A stretch of 64,000 bases of DNA. It comes from Xestospongia bergquistia (taxonomy: Eukaryota; Porifera; Demospongiae; Haplosclerida; Petrosiidae). Positions 1 to 12,744 of this stretch are shown here, piece by piece. The position numbers were made by a program, and so were the translations under genes. How positions within the stretch are numbered: position 1 is the stretch's first letter; each line of letters opens with the position of its first letter. Under the pieces are notes generated by a model. The model saw only the letters and a list, made by a program, of their open reading frames with translations. It ran no database searches and was not told where the DNA came from. The DNA is taken from the NCBI GenBank assembly GCA_963965975.1, contig OZ014414.1, positions 5,183,501 through 5,247,500 on the forward strand, written 5' to 3'.

Positions 1-1189
1 TACTAATTACATAATGAATATATTGACTTACTTCGATAGAATTGTATCTTGATATGTTTCAAGAAGTACATTGAGTATTGCATGTAGCATGGAATCATCT
101 CCTGATCTCCAAATGGTTTTATCTATTAAAAAGACACTAGATGGTTAACACTTCGAGTGCTTCAGACATGTAAACAGTTAGGTGCAAATTGACACAATTA
201 AAACTGACTAATCTCAGCTTTGTATCCTCTCAGCTAATGAGCTGCTAAATTATCAACCGGAACCAAAAAAGTGTGTCATAAATAGTGATATCACAAACAG
301 TGTTATGCATACTACTTGCACTCACTACTAATTTCCAGTGGCAAGGTGAATTCAAACAGACTATAGTATATATATATATATAGTAGACTGGGGGATCTTC
401 TGGTGACTTTCTCTTCTTGATAAGCTTCTCTACATCACCACTCTGAAGTAACTCATGCTTTTTTAAGATGTAGTACTGCTGATGTGACTTAGTAATGGAA
501 GCTTCAGCTGCTATTTTTAGATCACCAATGGTCTTGTAGTACACCTTTTTAGGAATGAGATATTTTGCACATTAAAAATATTTCTTGAATTTTGTCTCAA
601 AATTATGCTGCGCCTTTTTGTTTCAAATGTAGGAATAAAGTGGATGAGCATTGTGTAGCTGCCTCTTATATAGTAAAGGCTAAGCTAAATTGCAAGTACA
701 ACACGTTAAAGGAAGTATAAACTGCTCTGAAATATGATAAATCCTGAGAGTAGTAATCAAAGTTATGGTATTATTTCCAGCTGAATTACTGTTTCATCAA
801 AAATGTCTCATTGTGGTGATTGTCCATGAAAATCTGTAATAAAGAATTGTGTACAGATATTAAAACTAATCATATATTTATGAATAAACTTCCTTACAAT
901 ACTTAAACAATGCTGAATTTCCACCAATATATTACATTCAGTGATTTTGCAAAATAACAAGAGCCTCATTTCAGTGATTTCATGAAATCACTAGAGTTTT
1001 TAGTGAATTTATGATGTCCCTAAGTGAAAAAGTGATTTCACAAACTCCCTGAAAGTTTCAGGGATTTCACAAAATCCCTATTTAGACAATCTTACTGTAA
1101 CATATAAAGAGTTATATAAGTATTGTATGTTATCCATCACATCATGTGTATGTAATAAATGTATGTTCTATATATAATGAGTTCTAAGT
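1..1189. other. Intergenic, no gene seen
   Basis: No convincing coding exon is visible on either strand. Around 960-1085 there are several short, partly palindromic copies of a GTGATTTCA/TGAAATCAC motif. A short (TA)n run lies near 370. The rest is AT-rich sequence without recognisable structure. Confidence 0.5.
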
Positions 1190-2010
1190 ACTCTAACACT
1201 ATCCATAGTAAGCAATAGTATACTGACAACGCTGACAGAGTGTACTGACTACTGACCAACTTATCATACTGGCCATACTTTCCAAACACTGACCACCCAT
1301 ACTGACTATACTAATTGACAAGACATAGTAAGCAATGCTACTAATCATACTGACCAACACTGATCTTTTGACCATGCATACTGAGCATAATGACTGAACC
1401 AATCATACTGACAAACTGACCAAAGACAGACCAACTATTAATTACTGAATGTCCATTCTAAGCAACACTTCAGATCAATATTGACTAAAACTTACCAACC
1501 ATACAGATGAAATGATCATACTGACCATACACTGACTTACATGACCATATTGACCAAACACTGACAATACTGAAGAACATTGGTGGATCATACTGACCAT
1601 ACTTACCATACAATAATGACCAACCATACTGTACTGATTGATTGATCATAGTAAGCAACTCTATTGATAATACTGAACAACATTGACTGACAATACACTG
1701 ATCAACCATATTTACCAGCTGAAGATAACTGAATGACTAACCATAATAAGTAACACTACAACTATACTGACCAACACTAACAATTTGAGGGATACTGACC
1801 AAACTTGACAAACCAACTCAACTGACCATACTGACTAACAATGATATTGACCAAAACTGACCAACCATACTAACCAACTGATCATACTGATGAACTAACC
1901 ATATTGATTGAATGATATAATAAGTAACACTACTGACCATATTGACTAACACTGACCAGCCATATTGACCAACTGATCATATTGACGAAACACAATTGAC
2001 CATATTGACC
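1190..2010. repeat. Degenerate minisatellite, CCATACTGACCAACACTGA-like
   Basis: About 800 bp consists of diverged copies of a roughly 10-20 bp unit such as ACCATACTGACCAACACTGA. Variants like CCATATTGACC and CATAGTAAGCAAC are interspersed. The register drifts, so this is an old, degenerate array rather than a clean satellite. Open frames across it are by-products of the repeat. A short (GA)n stretch follows at about 2030-2052. Confidence 0.8.
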
Positions 2011-2079
2011 AACACAGAGATGGATAGATAGAGAGAGAGAGAGACAGAGAGAATGTTATCACTTTAAAAGACACTATCC

Positions 2080-2290
2080 TAAAGACACTACCCTTTTCAA
2101 AATAGACTATCATTTTGCTCAAAAGGATTACACTATTTAAATGCTACTACATTTAAAACCACTGCCCTAATATAAAAAAGTCACTACCCTATTTTAAAAA
2201 AGTCACTACCCTATTTTAAAAAAGTCACTGCCCTATTTTAAAATACCACCACCCCATTTAAGACTTTACTACCCTCTCTAAGATTTCACT
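2080..2290. repeat. Tandem repeat, 22-24 bp unit
   Basis: The segment is built from copies of a unit like CTATTTTAAAAAAGTCACTACC. Three near-identical copies lie at about 2170-2250 and decayed copies lie on both sides. No coding content. Confidence 0.75.
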
Positions 2291-2584
2291 AGTCTCTCTT
2301 TAATGTGACTATTTTGGCACTAATCACCTCTCATACTAAATTGTGCTTGTTCATACACACTGCACTTTATTTAGATCAAAGCAGTTATCAGACACACCCA
2401 ACTATAAAAACAATATGGTTTGTCAGAAACAAGTACAATAGATTGTGGTTTTCCAGTACTGCTAGTCAAAGAGTACTATAGTATGGACTAACAAACCCTT
2501 TCTCTATAAGAAAGAGGCTGACCTTACCAGACTATCTGTTACTATAATTGCAATAAATTCACAAATAAAAATGATTTTATATAT

Positions 2585-2924
2585 CAAGGAAAGAGTCAAA
2601 TCAATTGATAACTTATTTTATTTGTAATTTCTTCTACTTTCGTTTATATCTATTAACATGTACTGTTCAGTATAGCTACTGTACTTAACCACACCCACCA
2701 AACATTTTTGTGATGACAGAGCATTCTCATGTACAACATTAGTAGGTAGAGAGATACATAATTTCCTCATGTAACAAACATATCAACTCAATTCTGAACT
2801 CAATGAAATAGAATGTAATAATGTTTACAATATATTTTATAAAGACATTGTAGTCTTGTGTCACCTGATATTACAGTAACATTGGAACACACAAGACAAG
2901 ACAACTCAGACTGTTCATTTCAGT
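2585..2924. repeat. Dispersed repeat, copy 1 (uninterrupted)
   Basis: This 340 bp block matches 61776-62726 in the same orientation at high identity, from CAAGGAAAGAGTCAAATCAA to CTGTTCATTTCAGTC. The second copy is split by a 0.6 kb retroposon. This copy preserves the empty site near 2809-2822. The family is unnamed; no coding content is visible. Confidence 0.8.
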
Positions 2925-3085
2925 CCAGCCACCAATGGCTTATGAGTGACAAGTTAATTGCAAAATAAGATAAAGTAATGTAATCTAATGTACATGCGAC
3001 GTATAGCAATGCCTTTGCGTGTGGGTGTGGCTTTCAATTAATTATAGTAAAATAAAAGTGATATGCAATCAGGTGTTGCCAAATT

Positions 3086-5073
3086 ATGGATGTAAATGCT
3101 GTTCTGCAGAAGCTAAATGATTCTGATGATGAAATAATGTTCTCAGGAAGTGATGATGACTTTTGTGTTACTGACTCCAGGTACAGTGATGAAGAAACTG
3201 AAGCAAACATTGTTACAATTGATGTATACTATGAAAATATATATGCATGAAGTATTATTTATGTATTCTTCTTACAGTTTGTCCAAAATGAAGATAACAA
3301 TAGTGATGATGATGATAAAGATGAAATTATTCTGAACAATTGGCAAACAATGGTAGAGGAGGACAAGGTCCTTTGACAGGTGTAAGTAGTACAAGAGGTG
3401 GTATGCAAGGTGGACGAGGTAGAGGAAGACGTAGTAGTAGACAAAGTAGCAATGGATGTGGTAATGCAAGAGGTGGAGGTGGTGGTAGTGGTCGATATGG
3501 TATTAGTGAATGTGAATGTTGTAGTAGTAGACATGGTAGCAGTGGACGTGGTAATGCAAGAGGTGGAGGTGGTAGTAGTGGTCAATATGGTATTAGTGAA
3601 TGTGGACGTGGTAGAGGAAGAGGTGGATGTGGTAGTAGTAGACGTGGTGACAGTGGATGTGGTAGTGGAAGAGGTGGAGCTGGTAGTAGTTGTCGATGTG
3701 GTAGTGATAGTGGTGTACGTAGTAATAGTAGTGATGATGCTACGCCTACTACATTGTCAGATGTGGCTGTACAACTGTTTGCAAAACAAGTAGGTCCAAC
3801 AACAGCTATACCTAATACTAATAGAGATATTCGATACTTTCTTTTCCGATGGGTGTAATTGTAAGAGAGACAAACATGTATGCTAAAGACTATTTGAAGA
3901 ATGATGGTACCACCTGGGAAACCAATGAGAATAAAATAAGGGCGTTTATTGTATTTATTGTACTTATGGGCATAATGAAGTTGCCACACCTTTATGATTA
4001 CTGGTCTACTAGTCCAATGCTACATTATTGTTCCTGTGACTAGTAGAATAAGCCGAAATAAATTTATTAAAACTAGAAGGTATTTAGATTTTGTTGATAA
4101 CACCACACTACCTAAAAATGGAGAAGATGGTTATGATAAACTTGGTAAAATAAGACAACTATTGATATTGTAAATGCAAAAATGATTAACAGCTACATGC
4201 CTCATAAAAAAACTCAATTGACGAGGCAATGAATAGGTTCAAGGATAGGTCTCGTTTGAAGCAATATGTCCCTAAGAAACCAATTAGAAGAGGCATCAAA
4301 GCATGGGTAAGAGCAGATAGCTCAAACAGTTACATTTGCCAGTTTGAAATATATAGTGGTAAGGATGGGGAAAATGTCACGACTAACCCATGAGAATTTG
4401 TTGTTAAGTTATCAAGGGAATTAAGTGGGAGGGAACTACCATCTGTTCTTTGACAACTATTTTACAACTGTTCCTTTATTAGAGAAACTTCTCAAAGATG
4501 AAATATATGCCTGTGGTACATTTTGAATAGATAGAAAATTCATTCCAAATCATCTAAAAGAAATGAAACAAGGTAAATAAAATATAATAAATATTATGAT
4601 AATAGTGTAGTAAATAATATTGTGTGTGTGATAACATATTGATAAAAAATTTAGGTGATCTTCAAAGAGGTGACTGCGGAAACATTGTCGCTCTGTGTGG
4701 AAACTTGTTTACATCATTTCCACCATCTGCAATCCATCCACAACAACCTGTCAAAGGAAGGAAAAAAATGGAACAATAATAACTGTACAAACACCAACTC
4801 ACACAACAGTTTATAATAAATTTATGGGTGTGGTTGATTGAGCAGATCAATTGTGATCCTATTATCAAAGAAAACTAAAATCGAGAAAGTACTATAGGTA
4901 AGGACTATCAATTATTATTATTGATTATAACTACCTCACCTCAGGTGCATATTCTATTTTATTCTTGAATGCTCCATCTCTAAATCATTTGTCTTATTGA
5001 AGAACTTTTCAATGAGATCTGATTTTAGAAGTTGGCAGCAATATAAGCACTTCCAACTGCTGTTGGCTGAAAT
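3086..5073 (+). pseudogene. Decayed piggyBac-family transposase with RGG-rich insert
   Basis: A reading from ATG 3086 gives an acidic N-terminus (DSDDEIMFSGSDDD), typical of piggyBac (DDE_Tnp_1_7) transposases. Downstream the family signature is clear across several frames: RETNMYAKDY, IVLMGIMKLPHLYDYW (about 3850-4010), FDNYFTTVPLLEKLL (about 4440-4490), YNKFMG-VD-ADQL (about 4810-4855), and a C-terminal helix with SMRSDFRSWQQYKHF (about 5000-5060). Frame changes and stops, for example TGA/TAG codons near 4390, 4530 and 4840, show that it cannot make a full protein. Introns are likely at about 3180-3278 and 4895-4945. Oddly, residues from about 3340 to 3730 form a tandemly repeated Gly/Arg/Ser-rich RGG-type region, unusual for a transposase N-terminus. 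No flanking TTAA-bounded inverted repeats were found. Confidence 0.85.
3340..3740 (+). repeat. RGG/GGR-encoding tandem repeat
   Basis: Imperfect GGTGGTAGTAG / GGACGTGGTAG repeats with a longer unit of about 90 bp encode Gly-Arg-Ser runs (NARGGGG-S-YGISEC occurs twice). The region lies inside the piggyBac-like pseudogene, between its acidic N-terminus and its catalytic part. Both strands stay open in several frames because of the repeat composition. Confidence 0.75.
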
Positions 5074-7704
5074 TTAATTTCTACTTATAATAACAAGAAA
5101 GGATATAGCTTACCAACCAATATTTTCTCAACGGCACTTGACTTATCACCAAAAAAATGAAGAAGTTTTGGAACTGTTCATCACTTTCCTATAAAAGGGG
5201 CAAAAAAAAGATACTATCATTGTTGGTACAATAGTCAATGACCAAGATCACCACATATTAATTCTATGAATTTGACATTCTTCAAACTATACCATCTAAA
5301 ACTATCATTAGAGGATGACTACTCAATAATAATTGTTTAACAATAGTTCCAACAAAGTCAAAGCATCAGAGACAAGAATTGCAGACACCATATACTTCTA
5401 TTATAAAGTGATAACTGGTGTTTTAAATAAGACTGTGTTTTAATGTGTAAGGTAAGAAAAGACACATTAAAATAATGACTATTTTAAAAAATGTGATTTG
5501 ATTGTAGTGATGTCATATCCACATGGTACACTAGGAATCTAGAATTTTATATATAAATACAGCACTTACCAGCACACAGCCAGTCTAAGAGACCCACATT
5601 AATTTCACTTACTATTATAATAGTATATTACAAAACATTCAGTGGATTTACATTAAAAGAATGGCAACACAATTTAGCAATTTCATATTAGGAACATATA
5701 TAACTGCAAAGACTGTGATATTCACTGATTTAAAACCTACAAATGCTTTCATGATCTAAGTGGTGTTGATCAAAAATAATGCAGATACAGCTATTCTCAC
5801 TTACATTTCACGTAATAAATGAAGGGAATGTGAAACAACATGTCTCTTGAAGAAATTCTTATTGTAGGTGTGGCAATACAAAATAGCTTCAACCTTTTTA
5901 TATCACCTGATAAACTGGACTTCTTGTTGGTCATTGTCACAAAATTCAGTTCTAGGTACCTCCTTCATTATTCACATAACTACTATTATAACTGCTAATA
6001 TTTATTTATGGTGAAGTACATGTAGAGTGTATGTGTACATGTACTGGCTTATCCAATTGTTGTTTTAAAATAATGTCTTTATTTTATAGAAACTGATGTA
6101 AGCTCTTTCTGGTTTTATAAATAACTCTGTCATCAGAAAACAATATATTCTTTTAACACTTATTCATCTATAGCTGCTTTTAATGATGTTTTAAAAGAGG
6201 AGCAGTATTGTGATCTCACTATATGAACTCACTACTAGTGATCATTAAACCTGTCCATCCTATTAAATAGTTCATTCAGTAGAAAATTGTACTATTTAAT
6301 AAGTCAACTTACAGTAGTCATCAGTTAATGTAGATTAGATCATAAATCTATTAGAGTGACAAAAGTGATCATACTTATAGTATAAGTATTATGATACAGC
6401 TGTCATCATTCCCAGCACTCAACTAGAACATGTTTCAACTAGAGAATAAAAACTAGAGAATAAAAATGGGCAGTTAGAATTAATGATATATAAAAAATCA
6501 ATCTTACATAGAGTAGTTGTAAGTCCTTATTTATCCACAGGGACATATTATCTGTTATTCACTACTGTGCCTAGAAATCTGAAAGTATTCTGAATTATTT
6601 CTGTGTGCATAACTGAGAATTATATGGATGTTATCTGAAAATATTCTGATTCATACATGAATGTCATCTACTTTTATGTACAACAATATATATAAACATT
6701 ATCTGAAATGATCTATTGGAAAATCCTCTAAAATTCTTCTGAATGTGAAATTGTATATAATATATACCATTGGTTAATAATAATGTGAAAGTCTGAAATG
6801 TGAACAAAACACTACTATATAGAAATAAGTGTCAAGTTAATGTGTCAATGAAACTCTAGGTATTTCCTACTAAGTTTCTTTTGTCTTTATCACTGATTTG
6901 ACCTTTTTGAAAAACGTCTTTTGAGAGGGTTCCACAAATGTATCCTCCAGATGGTTCATTTTTGGAAAGCCTTTCCCCTTTCCATTGAAAGACATTTCCT
7001 TCCTAAACAATGAAATGACTGAAATGACTTGTTTAACTGCCTGTACTTATTACCTCTAACTGTTCAAAGCTGGACTTCTTTTGACCAATAGCTGAACAAA
7101 CGGGAGCTGGAAGTTAACTCTGGAATTTGCTTCATAAGATGGCAATCAAGCTTGATATTTGCACATATCTATGAAGAAAACACAGTGTGATAAGAACAAT
7201 TACAATAGCTTTACCATCAGTAGAGGACATGTAAGTACCACTATAGCCAGTTTTGTCATTTTTGCATGAAATTAAAACTGATTGCCTATGTTAGAATATA
7301 TTTTACATGTTAATGAAAGACCATTATTTGTAACGTACACTTCATTAATATCAAAAGCCCTCAGGCCTGACTAAAGGATGATTTAGAACTTAAAAGTAGT
7401 GGTGGAATATGTTAGAGTACTTGTGATGAATGTTTTGGATTGAGTGTTCTTTATCTAAACATATATAGATTGTCAAGTACACTTATGACTAACTTACAAC
7501 CACATTTCTTACCACAAGGTACTACTTAATTCATTCCATTAATAGACTGAAGTTGAGTATTATACTGTCATACACACACACATACACTATATATATTATG
7601 TATGTTATACATGTATAATGGTATATCTGTATCAATAGATAACTGATAAAATAAATAAATTTTATGTAGGCTAGTGGTATGAATGTACTGTAAAATATAG
7701 TGCA
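5074..7704. other. Non-coding, no gene seen
   Basis: AT-rich, with stop codons in all frames and no exon of more than about 40 codons that looks coding. Small local features include a duplicated AACTAGAGAATAAAA at about 6440-6465 and a (CA)n/(TA)n tract at about 7570-7600. Confidence 0.5.
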
Positions 7705-7830
7705 AACGCATAGCCATTCACTATTAAGTGTAAATAGGCTGCTACATATGGTGTATACCTAATACCATTCACTAATTAGTGTAAATAGGCTGGTACATAG
7801 AGTGTAAACCTAGTGTCATTCAATATGCAA
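7705..7830. repeat. Two-copy tandem repeat, unit about 62 bp
   Basis: The unit containing GTGTAAATAGGCTG(C/G)TACATA is present twice, with a third partial copy. No coding potential. Confidence 0.7.
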
Positions 7831-7879
7831 ATTTTGTCATTAAGGTGCATGATTTACAAAATCAAAAAAAAATTAATAA

Positions 7880-9240
7880 TGACTTACCAACCTTATTAGC
7901 ATGAGAAGGATTACTTCCACAATCTATAGGATTATCCTTCTTCATTGTGTTATCCTAAGAGAAAAGACATCAACTATTACTTATATAGGATACTAATATT
8001 ATATCTGTTGTTTCATTCTTTTGATCATTTGAGGTTGCATAAGTCAAGTCATAAAGGAATCAAAGCCTTAGCTTGGGACATTCTCTTTAGTCGATTTGGT
8101 ACCTTGACTACTTCTATTACTAACAACTTTTTTCTTTCTTGTAAATAAAACATAGTATTCCTAGGAGTCATTGTGATACCTGATGTGTATTCTTCCTCTC
8201 AAAAGCAAGTAAACCAATAAATAATTGGCTAAAATAATAATGAAAACATACCTTACTTTGAGATATCTTCTCTTCACTTGAATCAGTAAGTCATCATTAC
8301 CTGATGTTTCTTCTTTTTGTACAATCCCTTGAACATAGTTTAAACTCATTTAATAAGACAACAAAGAAACTTTACTTCAGTTTTAGATATCTCTTCTTCA
8401 GTGGAACCAGTAGAGTCATCTCTGTTGGTAATGTCTCTCTTCCACCCTTGAAAGTAATGTTCAGCAATTTAAAATTGCATATTACAATTTGGTAGCGTTG
8501 TATTACTTGTTGAGATGTTCCTCCTTCTCTGGAACATGTATGTGTATATAAGGTTAATTACTATGATTAACAAACTTACTTTAAAATGTGATATTTCTTC
8601 TTCCGCTGAATTATTTAAGCTATTGTCACTACTTAGTCTTTCTTCTTTCTTCTATCCTAAGAAATATTTTTAAATAGTAAATAACAACAAAGTAGTGTTA
8701 CATTACCTGACATTCCCTTTCCTTACTCAATACCTGCATCATGTTTAAGTTAACTCAATAAGAAAATCAAGAAAGTTACTTTAATTTGGTTTTAATCTTA
8801 TCTTTAGTTGAGTCACTGGTGTCATGATGTCAACTATCTTCTTTGTTTCCTTTGGTAAAAGATAAAAAGCTTATAAAATTAACAAAGCATTATTATATGA
8901 CTTACCTGGAATCTCTTCTTAGATGAGGAAAGTTTCTTGCCTTTTAATGGATACAATCTACTGGTGATTCAGAATCAGGTATGATCGATATGTCCATCTC
9001 CTTTGGCATTCCATCTTTTTTGGAGCATCGCCAAAAAGGCAAGATTGAAGACTCAGGAACCTGAGGCATAGCAACATGTGTAGTCAGAAATTGTCTGGTG
9101 ATAGATATAGAGGCAATTTAAAACCGACTAAAGACTGTAGATACTGTGCAAGAACCATTGGAGTATCTCGAAACCGCTGGACTGTCTGTTTCCTGGTAAA
9201 AAGAGTACGATATTTAAATCTTGCCAAGCCATTTTCTTAA
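7880..9240 (-). CDS. Possible minus-strand gene of repeated short acidic exons
   Basis: Reading the minus strand from about 9235 gives an open stretch with TRKQTVQRFRDTPMVLAQYL and LSPDNF. It is followed by a segment with PESSILPFWRC and DISIIPDSESPVDC. Then come at least four short, similar exons near 8905, 8785, 8580 and 8380, each ending in an S-x-x-E/K-E/D-x-I-S-like acidic motif (for example SAEEEISHF, STEEEISKTE) before a GT(A/G)AG donor. This looks like tandem exon duplication. I do not recognise a family. Some exons need frame changes (for example near 8290 and 9075), so it could be a decaying gene. Exon limits are uncertain. Confidence 0.3.
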
Positions 9241-11279
9241 GTTCCCGCCTTCTTTAAATTTTAAAGCTATATTTTCATTCAGAATCTTCAGATATCTAAT
9301 GTGCATCACATGATATAGTAAGATATATTTCAGCTCTAGTCTCTTTCATATTTTAGAAGTGCAAATAATTCAGTAGGTTTTCAGATATATCTGACTTATT
9401 GCTTTTATACATGATTCAGAAAAAAATGCTGGCATAGTGATAGCTCTCAATAATCAAAACTGACAGAAGATTTTATTCACAGTGCTTTTATTGCTATTTA
9501 TTATTGATATATATATGTAACTCTAAATTTATTCATAAATAAGCAGTTAGACGTCATAACCCACGCCCATCACTGGTCCACTAATGTTTCGTGTAATTAT
9601 TATAGTAGTTTTCGTGGTCCGTCTATGAAAATTAATAAAGTTTTTCCTTCGGTCAGTCGAGGATGTTCATATTTAAGTAAACGTTCCCGAATTTTCTAAA
9701 GTGATGTTTATATTAGTCTCCATTGATCAGTTTCGTAGAGGATAACTTGCTTGAAAATACACTACTAAAATTACCTAGTAGTGAAATTATACACAGTAAT
9801 TCAAGTTCTATAATTCTGGCATGGTGAGAACAAGGTCTTAAAGAGCTTGCTGGATAGTGTTCCCTATTATCGATTCTCTGCATGCTGATATCCAGTAAGT
9901 CTCTAGAGTTTGACAAATGTATGATGAAGTAAAGTCAACAAAAGATAATGATGCATTCAGTCCAAAGTCTGAGTATTTGTATTTCAAACAAGTTGGAAAC
10001 TCAATCATCAGGTTTCTACTGCAATACATGTGTCTTTTAATAGGCATTATTATGTTTGCAACCCTGTAAATATGTTGTGTCTCTAAGTATTATTTGCTAT
10101 GAAATGTCTGTCACTAGGACATCCACTGTAACATCATTGTCTCTTATTAAGTCCCTTACATTTCCTGTATAGCTATAGGAAACCTATAATGTCAAATTGT
10201 TTGATATACAGTTAGGTTATCATCAAGTAGTGTACTGCACTAGAGGCCAGAACAATTGGTGAAAATGGTCGTTGTTTTATTGCTAGATGCTAGAGCAGTC
10301 ACGCCACAAGTGAGAGCTTGGAAACTAAACATAAATGTTTAAATAAAATATGCATGGAGTTGTAGGTTAGTTACATTGAATTTTATAACTACTAACTTTC
10401 CACCTATAGCAAGTGGCATAGAGACATTCAAAGTGCCGTGCAGGGATGTACGGGTTGTGATGCTTATGACACTCCTCATCTACCTTAGTTTCATTCCATA
10501 TTGACCTAGTTTAATTGATTCACAAAGTTCAAAGTCCTTGCATGTACATTTGACAGTGTTGAGAAGGCCATTAGAAAGATCATTAATGTATCATAACCCA
10601 TTAGTAAACATTATAAATCACATCAAAAAAATTAAAACAAAACTACTCCTATCTTATTAACCTTTTAAAATTAATGTTAAAGAGGTTGACCAAAGTACAT
10701 GAATTAGTTATGAACATGCAACTTGAGTTTAGTAATTAGTGAGCTACTTTTGAATATGGATGATTGTAGGTGGCTAGATTTCATTTTCTTCATTTTTCCA
10801 TCCAAAAGTAGCTTGTAATTAAAATTCGAGTAAAGTAAGTACTTTATTATGACCTGAAGTTGTGCTTTGTATGTGTCTTATATTGTCAATAAAGGCTTTT
10901 ATGATTACTACACTATGTGAGAATTCTTAGTGTTTATCAGTCTACATAGTTTTACAGAGTTGTCATTGCTATTCCATCATTGTATTTTCAAATTTCATTT
11001 AATTTGTATGTTGGCACAACATGTACTAAAAATATCTCCCTACTTGATTCATGTAATAAGATACTGGAATGTCAGTACATAATATTGTTGATGTGTAGTA
11101 TAGTGACATGATGTCATTATTCCCAATATGACAAACAGGAAGTAAGTTCACAGGCTTAACAAGGTCAATAATAACTTAACTATTATGATGTAACTTATTA
11201 ATATACACTTGGTACAGTCCCAGGCAGGCATTCTGCTCCTACATATATTCTTTGGGATAGGAAAGATTTTATGGACAAA
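9241..11279. other. Intergenic, no gene seen
   Basis: No exon with convincing coding character. A pyrimidine-rich, GC-richer patch at about 9550-9700 lies upstream of the putative 7.9-9.2 kb gene and could contain its promoter, but nothing specific is recognised. Confidence 0.4.
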
Positions 11280-11793
11280 CTGTAGTAATTGATTGGTTGA
11301 TTTAACCATTCCCTAGTCACTTTCGTTACATATATGAGATACTGAGAAGTTGTGAACACCACATTGTTCTCATTAGTAATAAACTAATTTCATATCATGT
11401 AGTTCCATGTTGCAGGAATTGGGCAATTGTTGACAGAGCTATGAGACTCTCTGTAATGTTTTATTAGCTAGGCAATATACACCTTTTGTATGTACAATGT
11501 ATAATTTATTTCTTTATTCCCTTCTGTGTATTTGATCAATAGTAACAATCATCAGTAGGGCATCTGTTGATTCACCTTGACAGGGATGTCTGTATTGATG
11601 TCTACTGCATGTTTACACCTTGTTATATTAGCAGTCTAGCTATACTGCATGTTTACACCTTGTTATATTAGCAGTCATGAGTAGTAATAATAATATATTT
11701 ACATTGTGGTGTTTATTATTTCCTATGTGTCATCATGTGTTACAAGTACCAAAAAGACCAAAAATTGATTAAATCAACCAATCCATTTTACAG
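11280..11793. mobile_element. MITE-like element, TIR family CTGTA..ATTGGTTGATTTAA
   Basis: The left end is CTGTAGTAATTGATTGGTTG and continues with ATTTAA. The reverse complement of the right end is CTGTAAAATGGATTGGTTG and also continues with ATTTAA. The interior is non-coding, about 514 bp in total. A second element with the same termini lies at 13997-14215. No clear target duplication was seen, so the superfamily is not assigned. A 42 bp tandem duplication inside it is listed separately. Confidence 0.6.
11602..11677. repeat. Tandem duplication of about 42 bp
   Basis: The segment ACTGCATGTTTACACCTTGT plus the following TATATTAGCAGTC is present twice in direct succession. It lies inside the MITE-like element at 11280-11793. 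Confidence 0.8.
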
Positions 11794-12744
11794 TGGGGCT
11801 TCACACCCTTTTCCAATTAATGGTGGCTAAGCTCCTCCTTCTTTTATGAGTATATGCATTACTGACATGATAGTCATAAAAAGAACAATAAATCTACAAG
11901 TAGTTCATCTATGACATTAAAATGCTGTGGCAAATATTAGTCAATGTAATGAATTATGGTAACCTGTATCCAAACCCTCTTCCTTTTTGTAAGAGAGATG
12001 ATGAACAACGTAGACTACATTGCCTCCCTTAACTTCAATGACATTCTTACCCTTATATGGTTTCAAGTAACTTAATAATATATTATTCCCAATAAGGCAT
12101 ATGAAGGAAGTAGTCAATCACTTTGCAAGATCATCATTAACTTAGTTGTTATGATCTAAGAACTGGGACAATTCTATTTTATATCTAATTACATTATTGG
12201 TATAATTGCAGCTTATTGAAGTGTATAGTATTCAATATTCATAATAATAACTATACCTTTATATTTATTAGTCACTGGGGTATGTCCATGTTGTGTATTT
12301 ACATGTGTATGGTATATGAATTTATTGCAAACATGTTAGGCCTGGATTGTTGTAAGATGGTGGTGTTTTTTGGTGTGCATTTGATTATTCTATCTGTTCA
12401 TTATTTTTTCAAAAAACATTGTTTGTGGGCATATATTATATACTATTAGGTAAAATATAAGGAACAGGTTGGATAGACTATTAATGGTCAAATGATTATT
12501 GTGAGTAACTATTATGGACTTATTACCTTCAAGTGATGGCAGTAAGTCGATACTATAATTAAGTCCAGCTAAATATTGAGTTGGAACTAAACTATATTTT
12601 CTTAAGTACATGTCATACATGTGATAAAACATGATATTAATTGTAAGACATACAAGAAACTTATTTGTCACAAATAGAATTTCAATGATAAGATAAAAAA
12701 AACAACATTTATTAAAAATGTATTATTGTGCATGGATATAAGAT
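11794..12744. other. Intergenic, 3' flank of tetraspan gene
   Basis: No gene seen. The sequence at about 12085-12165 weakly resembles 11120-11200 (TTATTCCCAATA, then an AGGAAGTAGT-like stretch), suggesting an older dispersed repeat. Confidence 0.4.

Noticed and set aside
3259-3793. Thr/Ser-rich minus-strand and Val/Asp-rich plus-strand frames
   Set aside because: They are other-frame readings of the RGG-coding trinucleotide-like repeat; the Gly/Arg frame fits the piggyBac context.
12216-12671. Hydrophobic small frames near the tetraspan 3' end
   Set aside because: AT-rich DNA commonly gives Phe/Ile/Leu-rich frames; no splice context or paralogue support.
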